From contig CAIZQU010000093.1 in the NCBI GenBank assembly GCA_903935205.1, positions 1-36,215 of the forward strand: 36,215 nucleotides of DNA, given 5' to 3'. Source of the DNA: an uncultured cyanobacterium. GTDB taxonomy: Bacteria > Cyanobacteriota > Cyanobacteriia > PCC-6307 > Cyanobiaceae. The notes below the pieces were generated by a model. The model did no database searches. It saw nothing but the letters and a program-made list of their open reading frames with translations, and was not told the origin of the DNA. Within the stretch, counting starts at the first letter, position 1. Each line of letters begins with the position of its first letter. Of the stretch, positions 16,577 through 24,330 are shown piece by piece. The translations under genes and the position numbers were made by a program.

Positions 16577-17587
16577 TCATCGTCCAGAGGGCTGGGGCAC
16601 CGGGGTTCTGGATGGCGATTCGCTGCTGGTGATCGGCTGCCGATCGGCTCGACTCTGGCCGGAGGAAGCATCCTGACGATGGTTCTCAGCAGGAGCCGGG
16701 GGCAGATCGGCACCAGGCTTGCCAGCGCCGGAGGGATCCTCGGCGGGCATCAAGGTGTCGAGGATGGTGTCGATGCGGGACACAACCCGGTTGAGCCTGC
16801 GCAGCAGCGCCATCAATTCCTCCAGGCTGAGCTGGCTCTGAGCCGCGACCTGATCAACGCTGCCTCCGGTGCGACGAAAGACCCCGAGGGTGTCGCGGAC
16901 CTGGGCCAGGGTGGGCGGCAGCTCCCGTTGGAAGAGCTGGGTTGATTGCTGCCCTTGGCGCAGAGTGCCATGGAGCTCCTGAACCGTGGCAGGCAGGGCC
17001 TGATTCACAGTGGCACCGACCTGGTTGACGGACGCAAGAACCGCCGCCAGCTCTTGGATGGTGTGCGGTAACTCCCGGGAAGCGATGCGGTGGGTCGATC
17101 GAATCAGGGACTGCAGATCCGCCTGGGTGGTGGCCGCACCAGCCAGAAAGCTCTCCAGATCGGCCGTGTTCTGAGCCGTGATGGTGAAATGGTCGTGGTG
17201 CCGTCTTCCCTGCATCGGAGCCGGCGTGATGTCGACACCGCCACTTCCCAGGAGGCTGGGACGGACCAGAAAGGCCTGGCTGCGAGGCGTGACCCAGGGG
17301 CGAAAGCGATCGTCGATCTTGAGATTGAGCCTGACCCTGCCGTCGGCGAGAAGGTCGACAGCATCGATCACACCTACGTGAAGGCCTGAAACTCGGACGG
17401 GTGTGCCAGGCAACAGCCCGAGGCTACTGCCGCTGATCAAGGACACCCTCAAGCTGGGCTGGAACCAACCGAGTCGATAGCCCCAAAGCACCAGCACCCC
17501 CAGCAACAGAGCAAGACCGCTGAGGAGAAACAGGAACGAACGGCCCTGAAATGCTGGAAACGGGGATGCAGAGTTGCGGAGCAGCAT
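16577..17587 (-). CDS. MlaD-like MCE-domain protein (divergent Mla operon)
   Basis: The 336-residue protein has one N-terminal membrane anchor (about 17-37) and an MCE/MlaD domain (about 44-123: SLRVSLISGSSLGLLPGTP, VRVSGLHVGVIDAVD, SLLGSGGVDITP). Next come about 150 residues of predicted helix and coiled coil with regularly placed polar residues (LESFLAGAATTQADLQSL, a repeated LPxTxQEL motif, LAQVRDTLG) and a Pro/Ser/Gln-rich tail. MCE proteins form periplasmic hexameric rings or tubes that carry lipid between membranes; here the likely partner is the permease encoded upstream. The gap from the pseudo-ATPase gene is 177 bp, longer than the overlap inside the first pair, so an internal promoter is possible. 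Exact substrates (phospholipid or glycolipid) cannot be inferred. Confidence 0.9.
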   Translation of the reverse strand: MLLRNSASPFPAFQGRSFLFLLSGLALLLGVLVLWGYRLGWFQPSLRVSLISGSSLGLLPGTPVRVSGLHVGVIDAVDLLADGRVRLNLKIDDRFRPWVTPRSQAFLVRPSLLGSGGVDITPAPMQGRRHHDHFTITAQNTADLESFLAGAATTQADLQSLIRSTHRIASRELPHTIQELAAVLASVNQVGATVNQALPATVQELHGTLRQGQQSTQLFQRELPPTLAQVRDTLGVFRRTGGSVDQVAAQSQLSLEELMALLRRLNRVVSRIDTILDTLMPAEDPSGAGKPGADLPPAPAENHRQDASSGQSRADRQPITSSESPSRTPVPQPSGR

Positions 17588-17764
17588 GATGAAAGATACC
17601 TCGAAAAATCCTGATTACCGCCGGTGGTGATTCATATGACTCATGGCCTAGCCTGAACGATGCAGACTCACAGGATAGGGAAAGCTCAATTCTTCGAGGT
17701 GTTCTGAAGCCATTCACCCGATCAGAAACCCAACAGATCTTCACATTGAAGCGGCCAGAGCCGC

Positions 17765-18346
17765 TCACCATTCATCCCAGCTCAGGAGCCGGGGATCATC
17801 GCAGTTCACCATAGTCCAATTCCATGGACCTGCAAGGGTTGTGGCATGGGGAGCCACGGTCAGCCATGCCGCAGACGCGAACAGGGCATCCATCAATGCC
17901 GGGGGGGTGCACCATTCACCTGGAATGGGCGGGAAAAACCAGCCAGCATCAATGACAAGCCAGCGCGGTCGAAGCAGAGCGGCTCGGAGCAGAATAGCCA
18001 AGCAATACTGATGGATGGGAAGATTATCAGGATAAGCTTTAAGAAAGGAATCGCAGTCCAGGGCTGTGAGGGCTCCTACCCCGGAAAGGTTGGCGATCAG
18101 ATCGCGCAGGCCTTGATCGAGCCTCTGCGGCGGAAAGGGACGTCGCCAAGCCAATGGCAGCCAGAGATTTTCACGAACTGTGATGTTCGACAATAGGGAG
18201 CCTCGCTGTGGGGAGAGGTAGGCATAATCGATCCCTGCACGCTTCAAGCCATCACAGAGATGATCGATCCAGACACCCACGTCCTGCGCAGGACAATCGA
18301 GACGCCACCGTGGCTTCGAGCGATCAGCAGCCAGAAGATTACTCAT
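17765..18346 (-). CDS. Degenerate ABC-ATPase (MlaF-like pseudo-ATPase)
   Basis: The 193-residue product aligns by eye to the C-terminal two-thirds of MlaF ATPases, including the intact paralogue at 27635-28498. Matching landmarks are a Q-loop region YLSPQRGSLLSNITVREN (Gln47, VREN 57-60), a signature-helix region (about 108-127), a Walker-B-like LVIDAG (130-135), and an H-loop-like APHA (His167). The catalytic parts are gone: there is no P-loop upstream of the Q-loop, the LSGG signature reads NLPIHQ, and the Walker-B DE is DA. It should not hydrolyse ATP. The ATG overlaps the stop of the permease gene by 4 bp, and the frame is intact, which suggests the gene is kept and translated. It may be a structural stand-in for, or dimer partner of, a real ATPase. 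A decaying gene is the alternative. Confidence 0.7.
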   Translation of the reverse strand: MSNLLAADRSKPRWRLDCPAQDVGVWIDHLCDGLKRAGIDYAYLSPQRGSLLSNITVRENLWLPLAWRRPFPPQRLDQGLRDLIANLSGVGALTALDCDSFLKAYPDNLPIHQYCLAILLRAALLRPRWLVIDAGWFFPPIPGEWCTPPALMDALFASAAWLTVAPHATTLAGPWNWTMVNCDDPRLLSWDEW

Positions 18347-19098
18347 GGAAAACGAGCAACGGTGAAGCTGAGAATCTGAAATACAATCTCGGCCAAGAGA
18401 TAGATCAGCATCACCCTCAGCACCCCGAATGAGGCCGCTCGGGAGACCTGGGGAAAGCTTGAGTGGCCTCTGGTTTCAATCCGATCAACCCAAACGATAG
18501 CGATGGCTGCCAGCAGGGCGGAACGTATCAGACCAACCGCCAGATCAGAGGGATGGATGGTCTCAAACGCATACAGGATACGAAAGAGATCAATCGGCAC
18601 ACCAGCAACCAGGGCGCTCACAGCGAACGCAGAGACCAGGGCAGAGAGCAAAAAAACAAGATAGAGAACCATCATTGCCAACGAGGCGGCAACCAGTCGT
18701 GGAAGAATCAGATACGTGAAAGGATCAACTCCCAATCGCTGCAGGGCTTGCCGCTCGCCGGTGACTGACATCAGGCTCAGTTCCGAGATGGTTGCAGTAA
18801 TCGAACGTGCACAGAAGACAAATCCAGGTATTTGCACAGCGAGACCTCTCACCGAGAGCAGAATCAAGGCATCGATGGCCCCACTACCAAGGCCAGCACC
18901 GGTGATCCCCTGGAAAGCAAGAACAAAGCCAGAGGCAATAAGCGCAGCCGCAAGTATGACCACCAAGGACGACTGATAACCACTGAAATAGATTTGCCGA
19001 CTCAGCACAAGCAAAGCCGGCGAGCCGACCAGCCAGCGGATTGATCTCAGCGACGACCAGGCCATGAATCTGATCCGATTGGGGCGAGCCAGGGACAC
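18343..19098 (-). CDS. MlaE-like lipid ABC transporter permease
   Basis: The 251-residue protein has five or so transmembrane segments and the MlaE family core: ASGFVLAFQGITGAGLGSG, then RSITATISELSLMSVTGERQ (the conserved E-x-x-x-M of the coupling helix) with the LGVDPFTYLILPRLVAASLAM block. MlaE homologues form the inner-membrane half of MCE lipid transporters and dock onto an MlaF ATPase. Here the adjacent ATPase-like protein lacks catalytic residues. The gene opens an operon (permease, pseudo-ATPase, MCE protein) and is divergent from the FecR-barrel gene. Codon use and GC in this and the next gene look lower than in neighbouring housekeeping genes, consistent with a different history. 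The first ATG at 19098 is used; the ATG at 19065 (MAWSSLR) is an alternative. Confidence 0.9.
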   Translation of the reverse strand: MSLARPNRIRFMAWSSLRSIRWLVGSPALLVLSRQIYFSGYQSSLVVILAAALIASGFVLAFQGITGAGLGSGAIDALILLSVRGLAVQIPGFVFCARSITATISELSLMSVTGERQALQRLGVDPFTYLILPRLVAASLAMMVLYLVFLLSALVSAFAVSALVAGVPIDLFRILYAFETIHPSDLAVGLIRSALLAAIAIVWVDRIETRGHSSFPQVSRAASFGVLRVMLIYLLAEIVFQILSFTVARFP

Positions 19099-19210
19099 AA
19101 GACAACGCTCAATCAGGCGAATCGCAGACCATGGTGCCAGCTATCCATCTGTCACACTGGCCCCGACGCTCGATATTCGCTACGCTCGCAAGGCGCAATC
19201 ACATTCTGCG

Positions 19211-21199
19211 ATGGATAGCTTTCTTTCTAGTCGATACGGCGGTTTTTGCAGCTCACCCACCAGGTTGCACCACAGCCGTCTTCGCCCAAACCGCCAGCTC
19301 TTACTGCTAAGCCTGCCGCTGCTAAGCCTGGTGGTGACCAGCCCCATTCTGGCCGCACCATTCCAGAAAGCAACGGTGGTTGAAATGATCAATGGTCGTC
19401 AAGTCTATATCAATAGCAAGCCAGCAAGCAGGGGGCAGGAGGCCGGCAGAGGGAGTGTGATCCAAACCAAAAACAGCAGTGCCCGACTGCAGTTCGATCA
19501 ACGCGCCGCCGGCTTGATGGGCCGCGATTCTCTGATCAAACTTGGTGCGGCCTGCTTCCAGCTTGATCGCGGCAAGGTGGTTGTTAATGGCAAGCAGAAG
19601 ACCTGTTTCGGATCCAGTATCCTGGCTATCGATGGAACCACCTACCTCATCGGTCGCGAGCCGGATCAGAGCTACACCGTCGATCTTCTCGCAGGCGATG
19701 CCAGGGTCAGCCGCGCACCGGCATCCATCGATACATTAGATGCCGATGAATCCACCGCTGGCACTGGCAATCAAAGCGATGGCGATGGGCCCAATATTCT
19801 ATCGACCTACCCGCGAGTCGCACCCTGGGTGGGAGCGACCGCAGGTGGCTTCGGTAGCGCCTATCCCAGTGGCGGCGGCAGTTTCACGGGTGGCCTGAGC
19901 TATTTTCAACCCATGGCCCAAAGCGGTGCCAAGCAGCTCCTTTACACCTCCGCCTCCGTCGGCAGTTCGTTCCAGGATATTTGGGGATTTTCCACGGAGG
20001 TGGGTTACCGCTGGCTGACTCCTGCGATCCAATCGACCAATAGTGCCTACCTTGGCTACTCCGGCTATGGCGCCCCTGGCTGTTACACCAACATGCTCAA
20101 TGGCGGCGCCCAGTGGGAGCGTGCACGCTGGCGCCTGGGCGCCAGCGGCGGCCTGAAGTTGAATGAGTGCAGCTCAAGCTTCAACTATGCGGCGCTCAAT
20201 CTCTCGATCCCGGTTGGTCAGATAAACACTCGGCCGGCCTACTTCTCCATTTCTCCTTATTTGCTGAATGGCAATATTGTCAGTGCCGATCTTCTGGAGT
20301 CAGACACCACCCCCGATAGCTTCCCCGGTTTACGTCTGAGTCTGGAGCTTCCGATCACCCCATCGCTCTCGGTCAAAGGTTATGGGGGGGCGGACAGCGT
20401 GTTTGGGATCAGCGCCGGTGGTCAGTTCATCCTCAGGATTCCCAGCTCCACCAAGATCATCAAAGACCCCAACGTCCCGCCTGTCGCGCCGCGAACCGCC
20501 GCGGCCGGGAGCCTGCCTATCGCTCTCGCCAGCGCCACGACATCCCTGCCGACCGCAACGGCTCCGCAAGCTCTGCTGGCCTTTGCCGCCCCCGCAGCGG
20601 CCCCAACCTCTGATCAACCCGCCGGTCTCTTCTCGCCTCCAGCAGCTACCACACTGGGCCAGGGCGCAGCACCGATCGTGATCCAACAGGGGCAACGGGG
20701 TCGATTCAGCCCCGATGGTGATCTGCTCAGCATTGAGCCGATCAGCAACCGCGAATTTTTACAGCTATTGATCACTAACTTCAAGGGTCATGCCCCATTG
20801 CCTGAAAGCCACCGTATCGCCAGGATCGCCCAGCAGCGAGGTATTCTCTCGCCCCAAGTCGCCGGGGTTCTCGGGACTGATTTCCTGGCCAACGCCTCCC
20901 AATCGATCAGTGCAACGCTGGACACACCATTCAGTCCACTGACCCAGATGCCCGCCGGCCGTTTTGTCTGTGCCGCCACCAAAAAAGCGCGGATGATTGG
21001 AGCCGAGGAAGCAGAGAAGGGCCAGTTTGATTACAGTGGCGGGCCGGCCTACTTCGGCAAGGGATCGGAAACATCCCAGGGCTACCCGGCTACATACAAC
21101 AAGTCGGACGCCTTTGTGTTCGCCGATGCCGGCGTCTGCCGCGAGCTCAATCGCCTGGCCGATCAGGGCTACGACGTCGTCGAGGCGGAGCCGATCTGA
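19211..21199 (+). CDS. Secreted protein with FecR domain and probable beta-barrel
   Basis: The 662-residue protein starts at ATG 19211. A basic n-region and hydrophobic core (about 29-44) with cleavage near ILA-APF (48/49) form a signal peptide. Residues about 57-166 match the FecR fold: GRQVYINSKPASRGQEAGRG, then SVIQTKNSSARLQF, LDRGKVVVNG, and AIDGTTYLIG before YTVDLLAGDARVS. About 203-411 is Gly/Ser/Tyr-rich with alternating aromatic/hydrophobic strands ending LRLSLELPITPSLSVKGYGG, resembling an outer-membrane barrel of the inverse-autotransporter type. A Pro/Ala/Thr linker (415-500) and a conserved-looking C-terminal domain with a few Cys follow. It is transcribed away from the permease operon. 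The frame is open to 19064, but that extension overlaps the permease gene. Its function is unknown. Confidence 0.75.
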   Translation: MDSFLSSRYGGFCSSPTRLHHSRLRPNRQLLLLSLPLLSLVVTSPILAAPFQKATVVEMINGRQVYINSKPASRGQEAGRGSVIQTKNSSARLQFDQRAAGLMGRDSLIKLGAACFQLDRGKVVVNGKQKTCFGSSILAIDGTTYLIGREPDQSYTVDLLAGDARVSRAPASIDTLDADESTAGTGNQSDGDGPNILSTYPRVAPWVGATAGGFGSAYPSGGGSFTGGLSYFQPMAQSGAKQLLYTSASVGSSFQDIWGFSTEVGYRWLTPAIQSTNSAYLGYSGYGAPGCYTNMLNGGAQWERARWRLGASGGLKLNECSSSFNYAALNLSIPVGQINTRPAYFSISPYLLNGNIVSADLLESDTTPDSFPGLRLSLELPITPSLSVKGYGGADSVFGISAGGQFILRIPSSTKIIKDPNVPPVAPRTAAAGSLPIALASATTSLPTATAPQALLAFAAPAAAPTSDQPAGLFSPPAATTLGQGAAPIVIQQGQRGRFSPDGDLLSIEPISNREFLQLLITNFKGHAPLPESHRIARIAQQRGILSPQVAGVLGTDFLANASQSISATLDTPFSPLTQMPAGRFVCAATKKARMIGAEEAEKGQFDYSGGPAYFGKGSETSQGYPATYNKSDAFVFADAGVCRELNRLADQGYDVVEAEPI

Positions 21200-21208
21200 C
21201 CGTCGCAG

Positions 21209-21240
21209 CGCTGAGGGGGCCGATCCGAGACCGCTCAGCG
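21209..21240. terminator. Weak hairpin between convergent genes
   Basis: CGCTGAG (21209-21215) pairs with CTCAGCG (21234-21240) in the 35-bp gap between the FecR-barrel and SIMPL genes, with an 18-nt loop. There is no T tract and the right arm covers the SIMPL stop codon. This is a possible bidirectional terminator only. Confidence 0.25.
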
Positions 21241-21978
21241 GCGCTGGCCAACAGCGCAGAACTGAACCTGCAGCGTCAACCGCTCGGTCGGGAGGGGGAG
21301 CTCAGCCGGATCAAAGGCTGATGGCGGTGGTGGGGCCATCTCGGCCCGCATCATCACCGGCCCCCCACCTCCCTCCAGCTGGATCTGCAGCGGCAGCAGC
21401 TGGGGGCGACCGATCAAAGCCGCGAGGGGCCGGGCCTGGGCTTCCGCATCCCGATACGCCGCAGCCAGCAGGGCGCTCCGCCCCGCGCCGACAGCGGCGG
21501 GATCCGCCTCCGCCGTCACCGGAGACAGGCGCACGCCCGCCAGACCGCCCACCCCCCGGATCAGCCCCTGCAGTTGCTGGGGGTCGAGCTTGCCGCTCAC
21601 CGCCAGATCCGACTGGAAACCGGCTCGCTCTCCCCCGGCCGCAGGCCGCGCCCAGGTGGAGGGGGAACCCACCCGCAGATCGCGTACACCGAGCCGTTTC
21701 AAGCTGGCCCGCACCAGGGCCAGCCGCTCCTGGAGCAGTGCCAGAGCCCGATCGGCGCTGGAGCCCCTGGCATCCAGGCCGAGGGAGAAGGCAAGGCTGG
21801 CCGCTGAACGTTGGCGCTCCGCGCTGCCACGGGCCTCCAGGAGAGTGCCGTCGCAGCGGAGCTGCACCTCCGCGGCGATGGAGCCTCCGGCATGGGCCAG
21901 CAGCCACAGCGACGCCACAGCCCCCAAGGAGGGCCAGGTCGAACGGTGCCTGGCGCGTTGGGGTGGGGGCTGGATCAT
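21235..21978 (-). CDS. SIMPL (DUF541) domain protein, exported
   Basis: The 247-residue protein has a signal peptide (hydrophobic ASLWLLAHAGGSIAAEV, cleaved near residue 36) and one SIMPL/DUF541 domain: an AERQRSAASLAFSLGLDARG strand, a helix with LALLQERLALVRASLKRLG, then VRDLRVGSPSTWA, FQSDLAVSGKLDP, and a SALLAAAYRDAEAQARPLA helix. SIMPL proteins are periplasmic or outer-membrane oligomers of the BP26/YggE type with poorly defined roles in envelope and oxidative stress. It lies 72 bp downstream of the histidine kinase gene on the same strand, so it may be co-transcribed with the two-component pair. The mature N-terminus holds a Cys (VQLRCDG) and another lies near the C-terminus, which could form a disulfide. 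Confidence 0.87.
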   Translation of the reverse strand: MIQPPPQRARHRSTWPSLGAVASLWLLAHAGGSIAAEVQLRCDGTLLEARGSAERQRSAASLAFSLGLDARGSSADRALALLQERLALVRASLKRLGVRDLRVGSPSTWARPAAGGERAGFQSDLAVSGKLDPQQLQGLIRGVGGLAGVRLSPVTAEADPAAVGAGRSALLAAAYRDAEAQARPLAALIGRPQLLPLQIQLEGGGGPVMMRAEMAPPPPSAFDPAELPLPTERLTLQVQFCAVGQRR

Positions 21979-22050
21979 GGCGATGGTGCGATTGTCAGGT
22001 CAGCTTGAACGGTGGCAGCGCATCGGAGCGGGGGTTGCAAGGCCCCCGGC

Positions 22051-23379
22051 TCATCGGTTCAGAAACAGCGAATTCTCCTGCGTCGGCTCCAACAGCAACT
22101 CGGCCCGCAGCCCTCCCGCCGGGGACTGGCCCAGCAGCAGCCGCCCCCCCTGACTGCGGCAGTAACGATCGACCAGGAACAGCCCGATCCCCTGATGACG
22201 ATGGCGGTGCCGGTCATTGGCGCGGGGAGGGCTGGGCATGGTCAGCAGCGTGGGGCTGGGTAAGCCCTGACCGTGATCATCAAGGCGAATCCACAGTCGC
22301 TGGCCTTGGCGTCCGGCGGTCAGCAGCAGCGGAGGGGCGCCGTATTCGATGGCGTTATCGATCAGATTGCAGAGACTGCGCTCCAGGCCGGAGACATTGA
22401 GACGCACCAGCAAACGGGGAACCTTCAGCGCCAGGGCGACGGAACGGGGATAACTGGCGGCCAGTCGGCCACAGAAATCATCCAGGGCCACCATCTCATA
22501 AACGGCCTCAGTCTTGAAGCTGTCCGCCAGAATCGCCAGCTGATCAGTCACCTGCACCAGGCGGCGCAGATCCTCCAGCATCTCTGTGGCCAGCACACGG
22601 GGGTGGCCGTCGAGCTGGTGTTGCAAGTCCTCTGCCTGCAGCAGCAGACGGGTCTGGGGGGCGCCAAGATCATGGGCGAGACCGCGCAGCAGCAGGCGTC
22701 GCTCGGTGCTGCCGGCATTGATGCGCTCCAACAGGCGGTTGATCCGCAGCGTGAGGAGCCGCAGGGGCGCGATGCCTCGCTCCGGCAGAAGATCAAGGGG
22801 AGGAATGGCCGTATCGGGAATGGCTGCCACCACCCTGCGGAAGGGCTGCTCGACCTGGGTGCGCACAAACACGGCAGTGCCGACCAGCAGACCCAGCACA
22901 ATCGAAGCACTGCGCAGGATCGGCAAGTACCACACGGTCATGCTGGTCAAGCGTTCGGGCTGGTAGAGCCAGAGTTTCCCCGCCCTGGGGTGCTGGAGGT
23001 GAATCCAATAGCCGCCCCAGGGATCCTGGAGCGGTGGGACGTCGCGGCGGATCTCGCGATCCAGTCCCTGGGAATCCTTCAGACTTTTCATCACCTCGGC
23101 ATCAAAGGGAGTGAATCCGGATCCCGCCGCATCCTCTGGGCTCAACCCCTGACGCGTGATCACGCCGGGCGGAAGCTTCGGTGACAGCCCGCAGCCGAGC
23201 ACACCCTCGACAAGGCGCACGCTGCGGGTGATGCGAAGGACGCTCTCCTCCACCAACGGGGGTTCAAGGACTGTCCGCAGCAGCAGCAGCAGCAGCAGAA
23301 ACGACAGGGTGGCCCCCATCAGAGATGCCAGCAGAAGGCGCGTCCAGTCCGGGGCTCCCAGGCGTGGCGTGAGGGACAT
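22051..23379 (-). CDS. Sensor histidine kinase
   Basis: The 442-residue protein has two membrane helices (about 14-36 and 157-174) flanking a periplasmic sensor region, then a HAMP-like linker, a dimerisation/phosphoacceptor domain with LLRGLAHDLGAPQTRLLLQ (His about 236) and an ATP-binding domain with N-box LCNLIDNAIEY and G-box DDHGQGLP and HQGIGLFLVDRY. The H-box has GAPQ where RTPL is usual. TM1 contains seven consecutive CTG leucine codons (23278-23298 on the plus strand as CAG). The frame is open to 23448; starts at 23394 (overlapping the regulator stop) or 23379 are possible, and I chose 23379 for a GAAG 9 nt upstream. It phosphorylates the response regulator encoded 4 bp upstream. The signal is unknown. 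Confidence 0.92.
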   Translation of the reverse strand: MSLTPRLGAPDWTRLLLASLMGATLSFLLLLLLLRTVLEPPLVEESVLRITRSVRLVEGVLGCGLSPKLPPGVITRQGLSPEDAAGSGFTPFDAEVMKSLKDSQGLDREIRRDVPPLQDPWGGYWIHLQHPRAGKLWLYQPERLTSMTVWYLPILRSASIVLGLLVGTAVFVRTQVEQPFRRVVAAIPDTAIPPLDLLPERGIAPLRLLTLRINRLLERINAGSTERRLLLRGLAHDLGAPQTRLLLQAEDLQHQLDGHPRVLATEMLEDLRRLVQVTDQLAILADSFKTEAVYEMVALDDFCGRLAASYPRSVALALKVPRLLVRLNVSGLERSLCNLIDNAIEYGAPPLLLTAGRQGQRLWIRLDDHGQGLPSPTLLTMPSPPRANDRHRHRHQGIGLFLVDRYCRSQGGRLLLGQSPAGGLRAELLLEPTQENSLFLNR

Positions 23380-23383
23380 GCCG

Positions 23384-24181
23384 TCAGACTTCATCGAGAG
23401 GGGTGACCGGGGCCAGAAGGCGATAGCCGATGCCTCGACAGGACTCAATCACGTCGTGCTGTTCGGGCAGCAGCCCCTCCAAGAGGCGGCGAAGACGACT
23501 CATCCGCACATCGATGCTGCGGCTCTGGCGCGCATCCACCAAGCTGCCGCAGGCCCTGGCGAGGCTCTGGCGCCCAATCACCTCCCCGGGGCGCAGGCAG
23601 AGGGACTGAAGCAGCGAAGCTTCGCCGCGACTGATCCGCATCACCACTCCGCTGGCGGAGTGCAACTCGGCCTTGGCGGGATAGAAAGTGATCGCGCCGA
23701 CCCGAAAGCCCGAGGTCATGATGGGAGGCACGGTCCGGAAGCGGGATTGCAGATCCAGCAGCTTGCTGAGGCGTAGCTGCAGCTCACGAAATTCGAACGG
23801 CTTGCCGAGGTAGTCGTCGGCGCCAGCCTCCAGCCCGGCGATGCGATCGGCGGGTGCACGCAGCGCCGAGAGCATCAACACAGGGAAGCCATAACCCTGC
23901 TGGCGCAGTCCTGCCAGCAGATCGCTGCCGCTGCGATCTGGAAGCATCTCATCGAGGATCAGCAGGTCGGGTTGGCTCTGCAGGAGGGCGTCATCGAGAC
24001 TGCGCGGTTCCAGAAAGCTGTGGGGCTGCCAGCCGATCCCGATCAGCCTCTGGCTGAGCATCGAGCAGAGCCGCTGGTCGTCATCGAGAATCCAGACCTC
24101 TGGATCCCTGCTACCAGAAAAAGTGGGCACGGCTCCAGGGATCACGGGAGGTCGGGCATCCGACGCTGTTGAACAAGTCAT
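23384..24181 (-). CDS. OmpR/PhoB family response regulator
   Basis: The 265-residue protein has a receiver domain (about 27-145) with the acidic pocket ILDDDQRL, phosphoacceptor Asp77 in [13 protein letters not shown], the Ser of MLSALRAP and the conserved Lys127 in DDYLGKPF. A winged-helix DNA-binding domain follows (about 165-258; [57 protein letters not shown]). It acts with the histidine kinase encoded next on the same strand. The start is uncertain: ATG 24181 leaves a 25-residue non-conserved leader, and a GTG at 24130 (VPTFSGSRD) would begin closer to the receiver domain. The gene is divergent from chlD, so the shared 149-bp region may be its own or chlD's control site. Which cyanobacterial regulator it corresponds to is not certain. 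Confidence 0.92.
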   Translation of the reverse strand: MTCSTASDARPPVIPGAVPTFSGSRDPEVWILDDDQRLCSMLSQRLIGIGWQPHSFLEPRSLDDALLQSQPDLLILDEMLPDRSGSDLLAGLRQQGYGFPVLMLSALRAPADRIAGLEAGADDYLGKPFEFRELQLRLSKLLDLQSRFRTVPPIMTSGFRVGAITFYPAKAELHSASGVVMRISRGEASLLQSLCLRPGEVIGRQSLARACGSLVDARQSRSIDVRMSRLRRLLEGLLPEQHDVIESCRGIGYRLLAPVTPLDEV

Positions 24182-24330
24182 CCAGGGACCCAAGGGACCC
24201 AACTCTAGGAAGGCAACGCAGGGCCGATCGCCCTCTCTGCAGCCGATCGGCGAGACTGACCGGCCGCGCCGGGTCAGTTTCCCGCAGCGCCCGACCCGTC
24301 TCCCCGGGCTCGTTTCTCGAACCGCTCCCC

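Noticed and set aside
17424-17771. 115-codon minus-strand frame bridging the pseudo-ATPase and MCE genes
   Set aside because: It overlaps both genes in another frame, and the Cys/Ser-rich translation has no homology.
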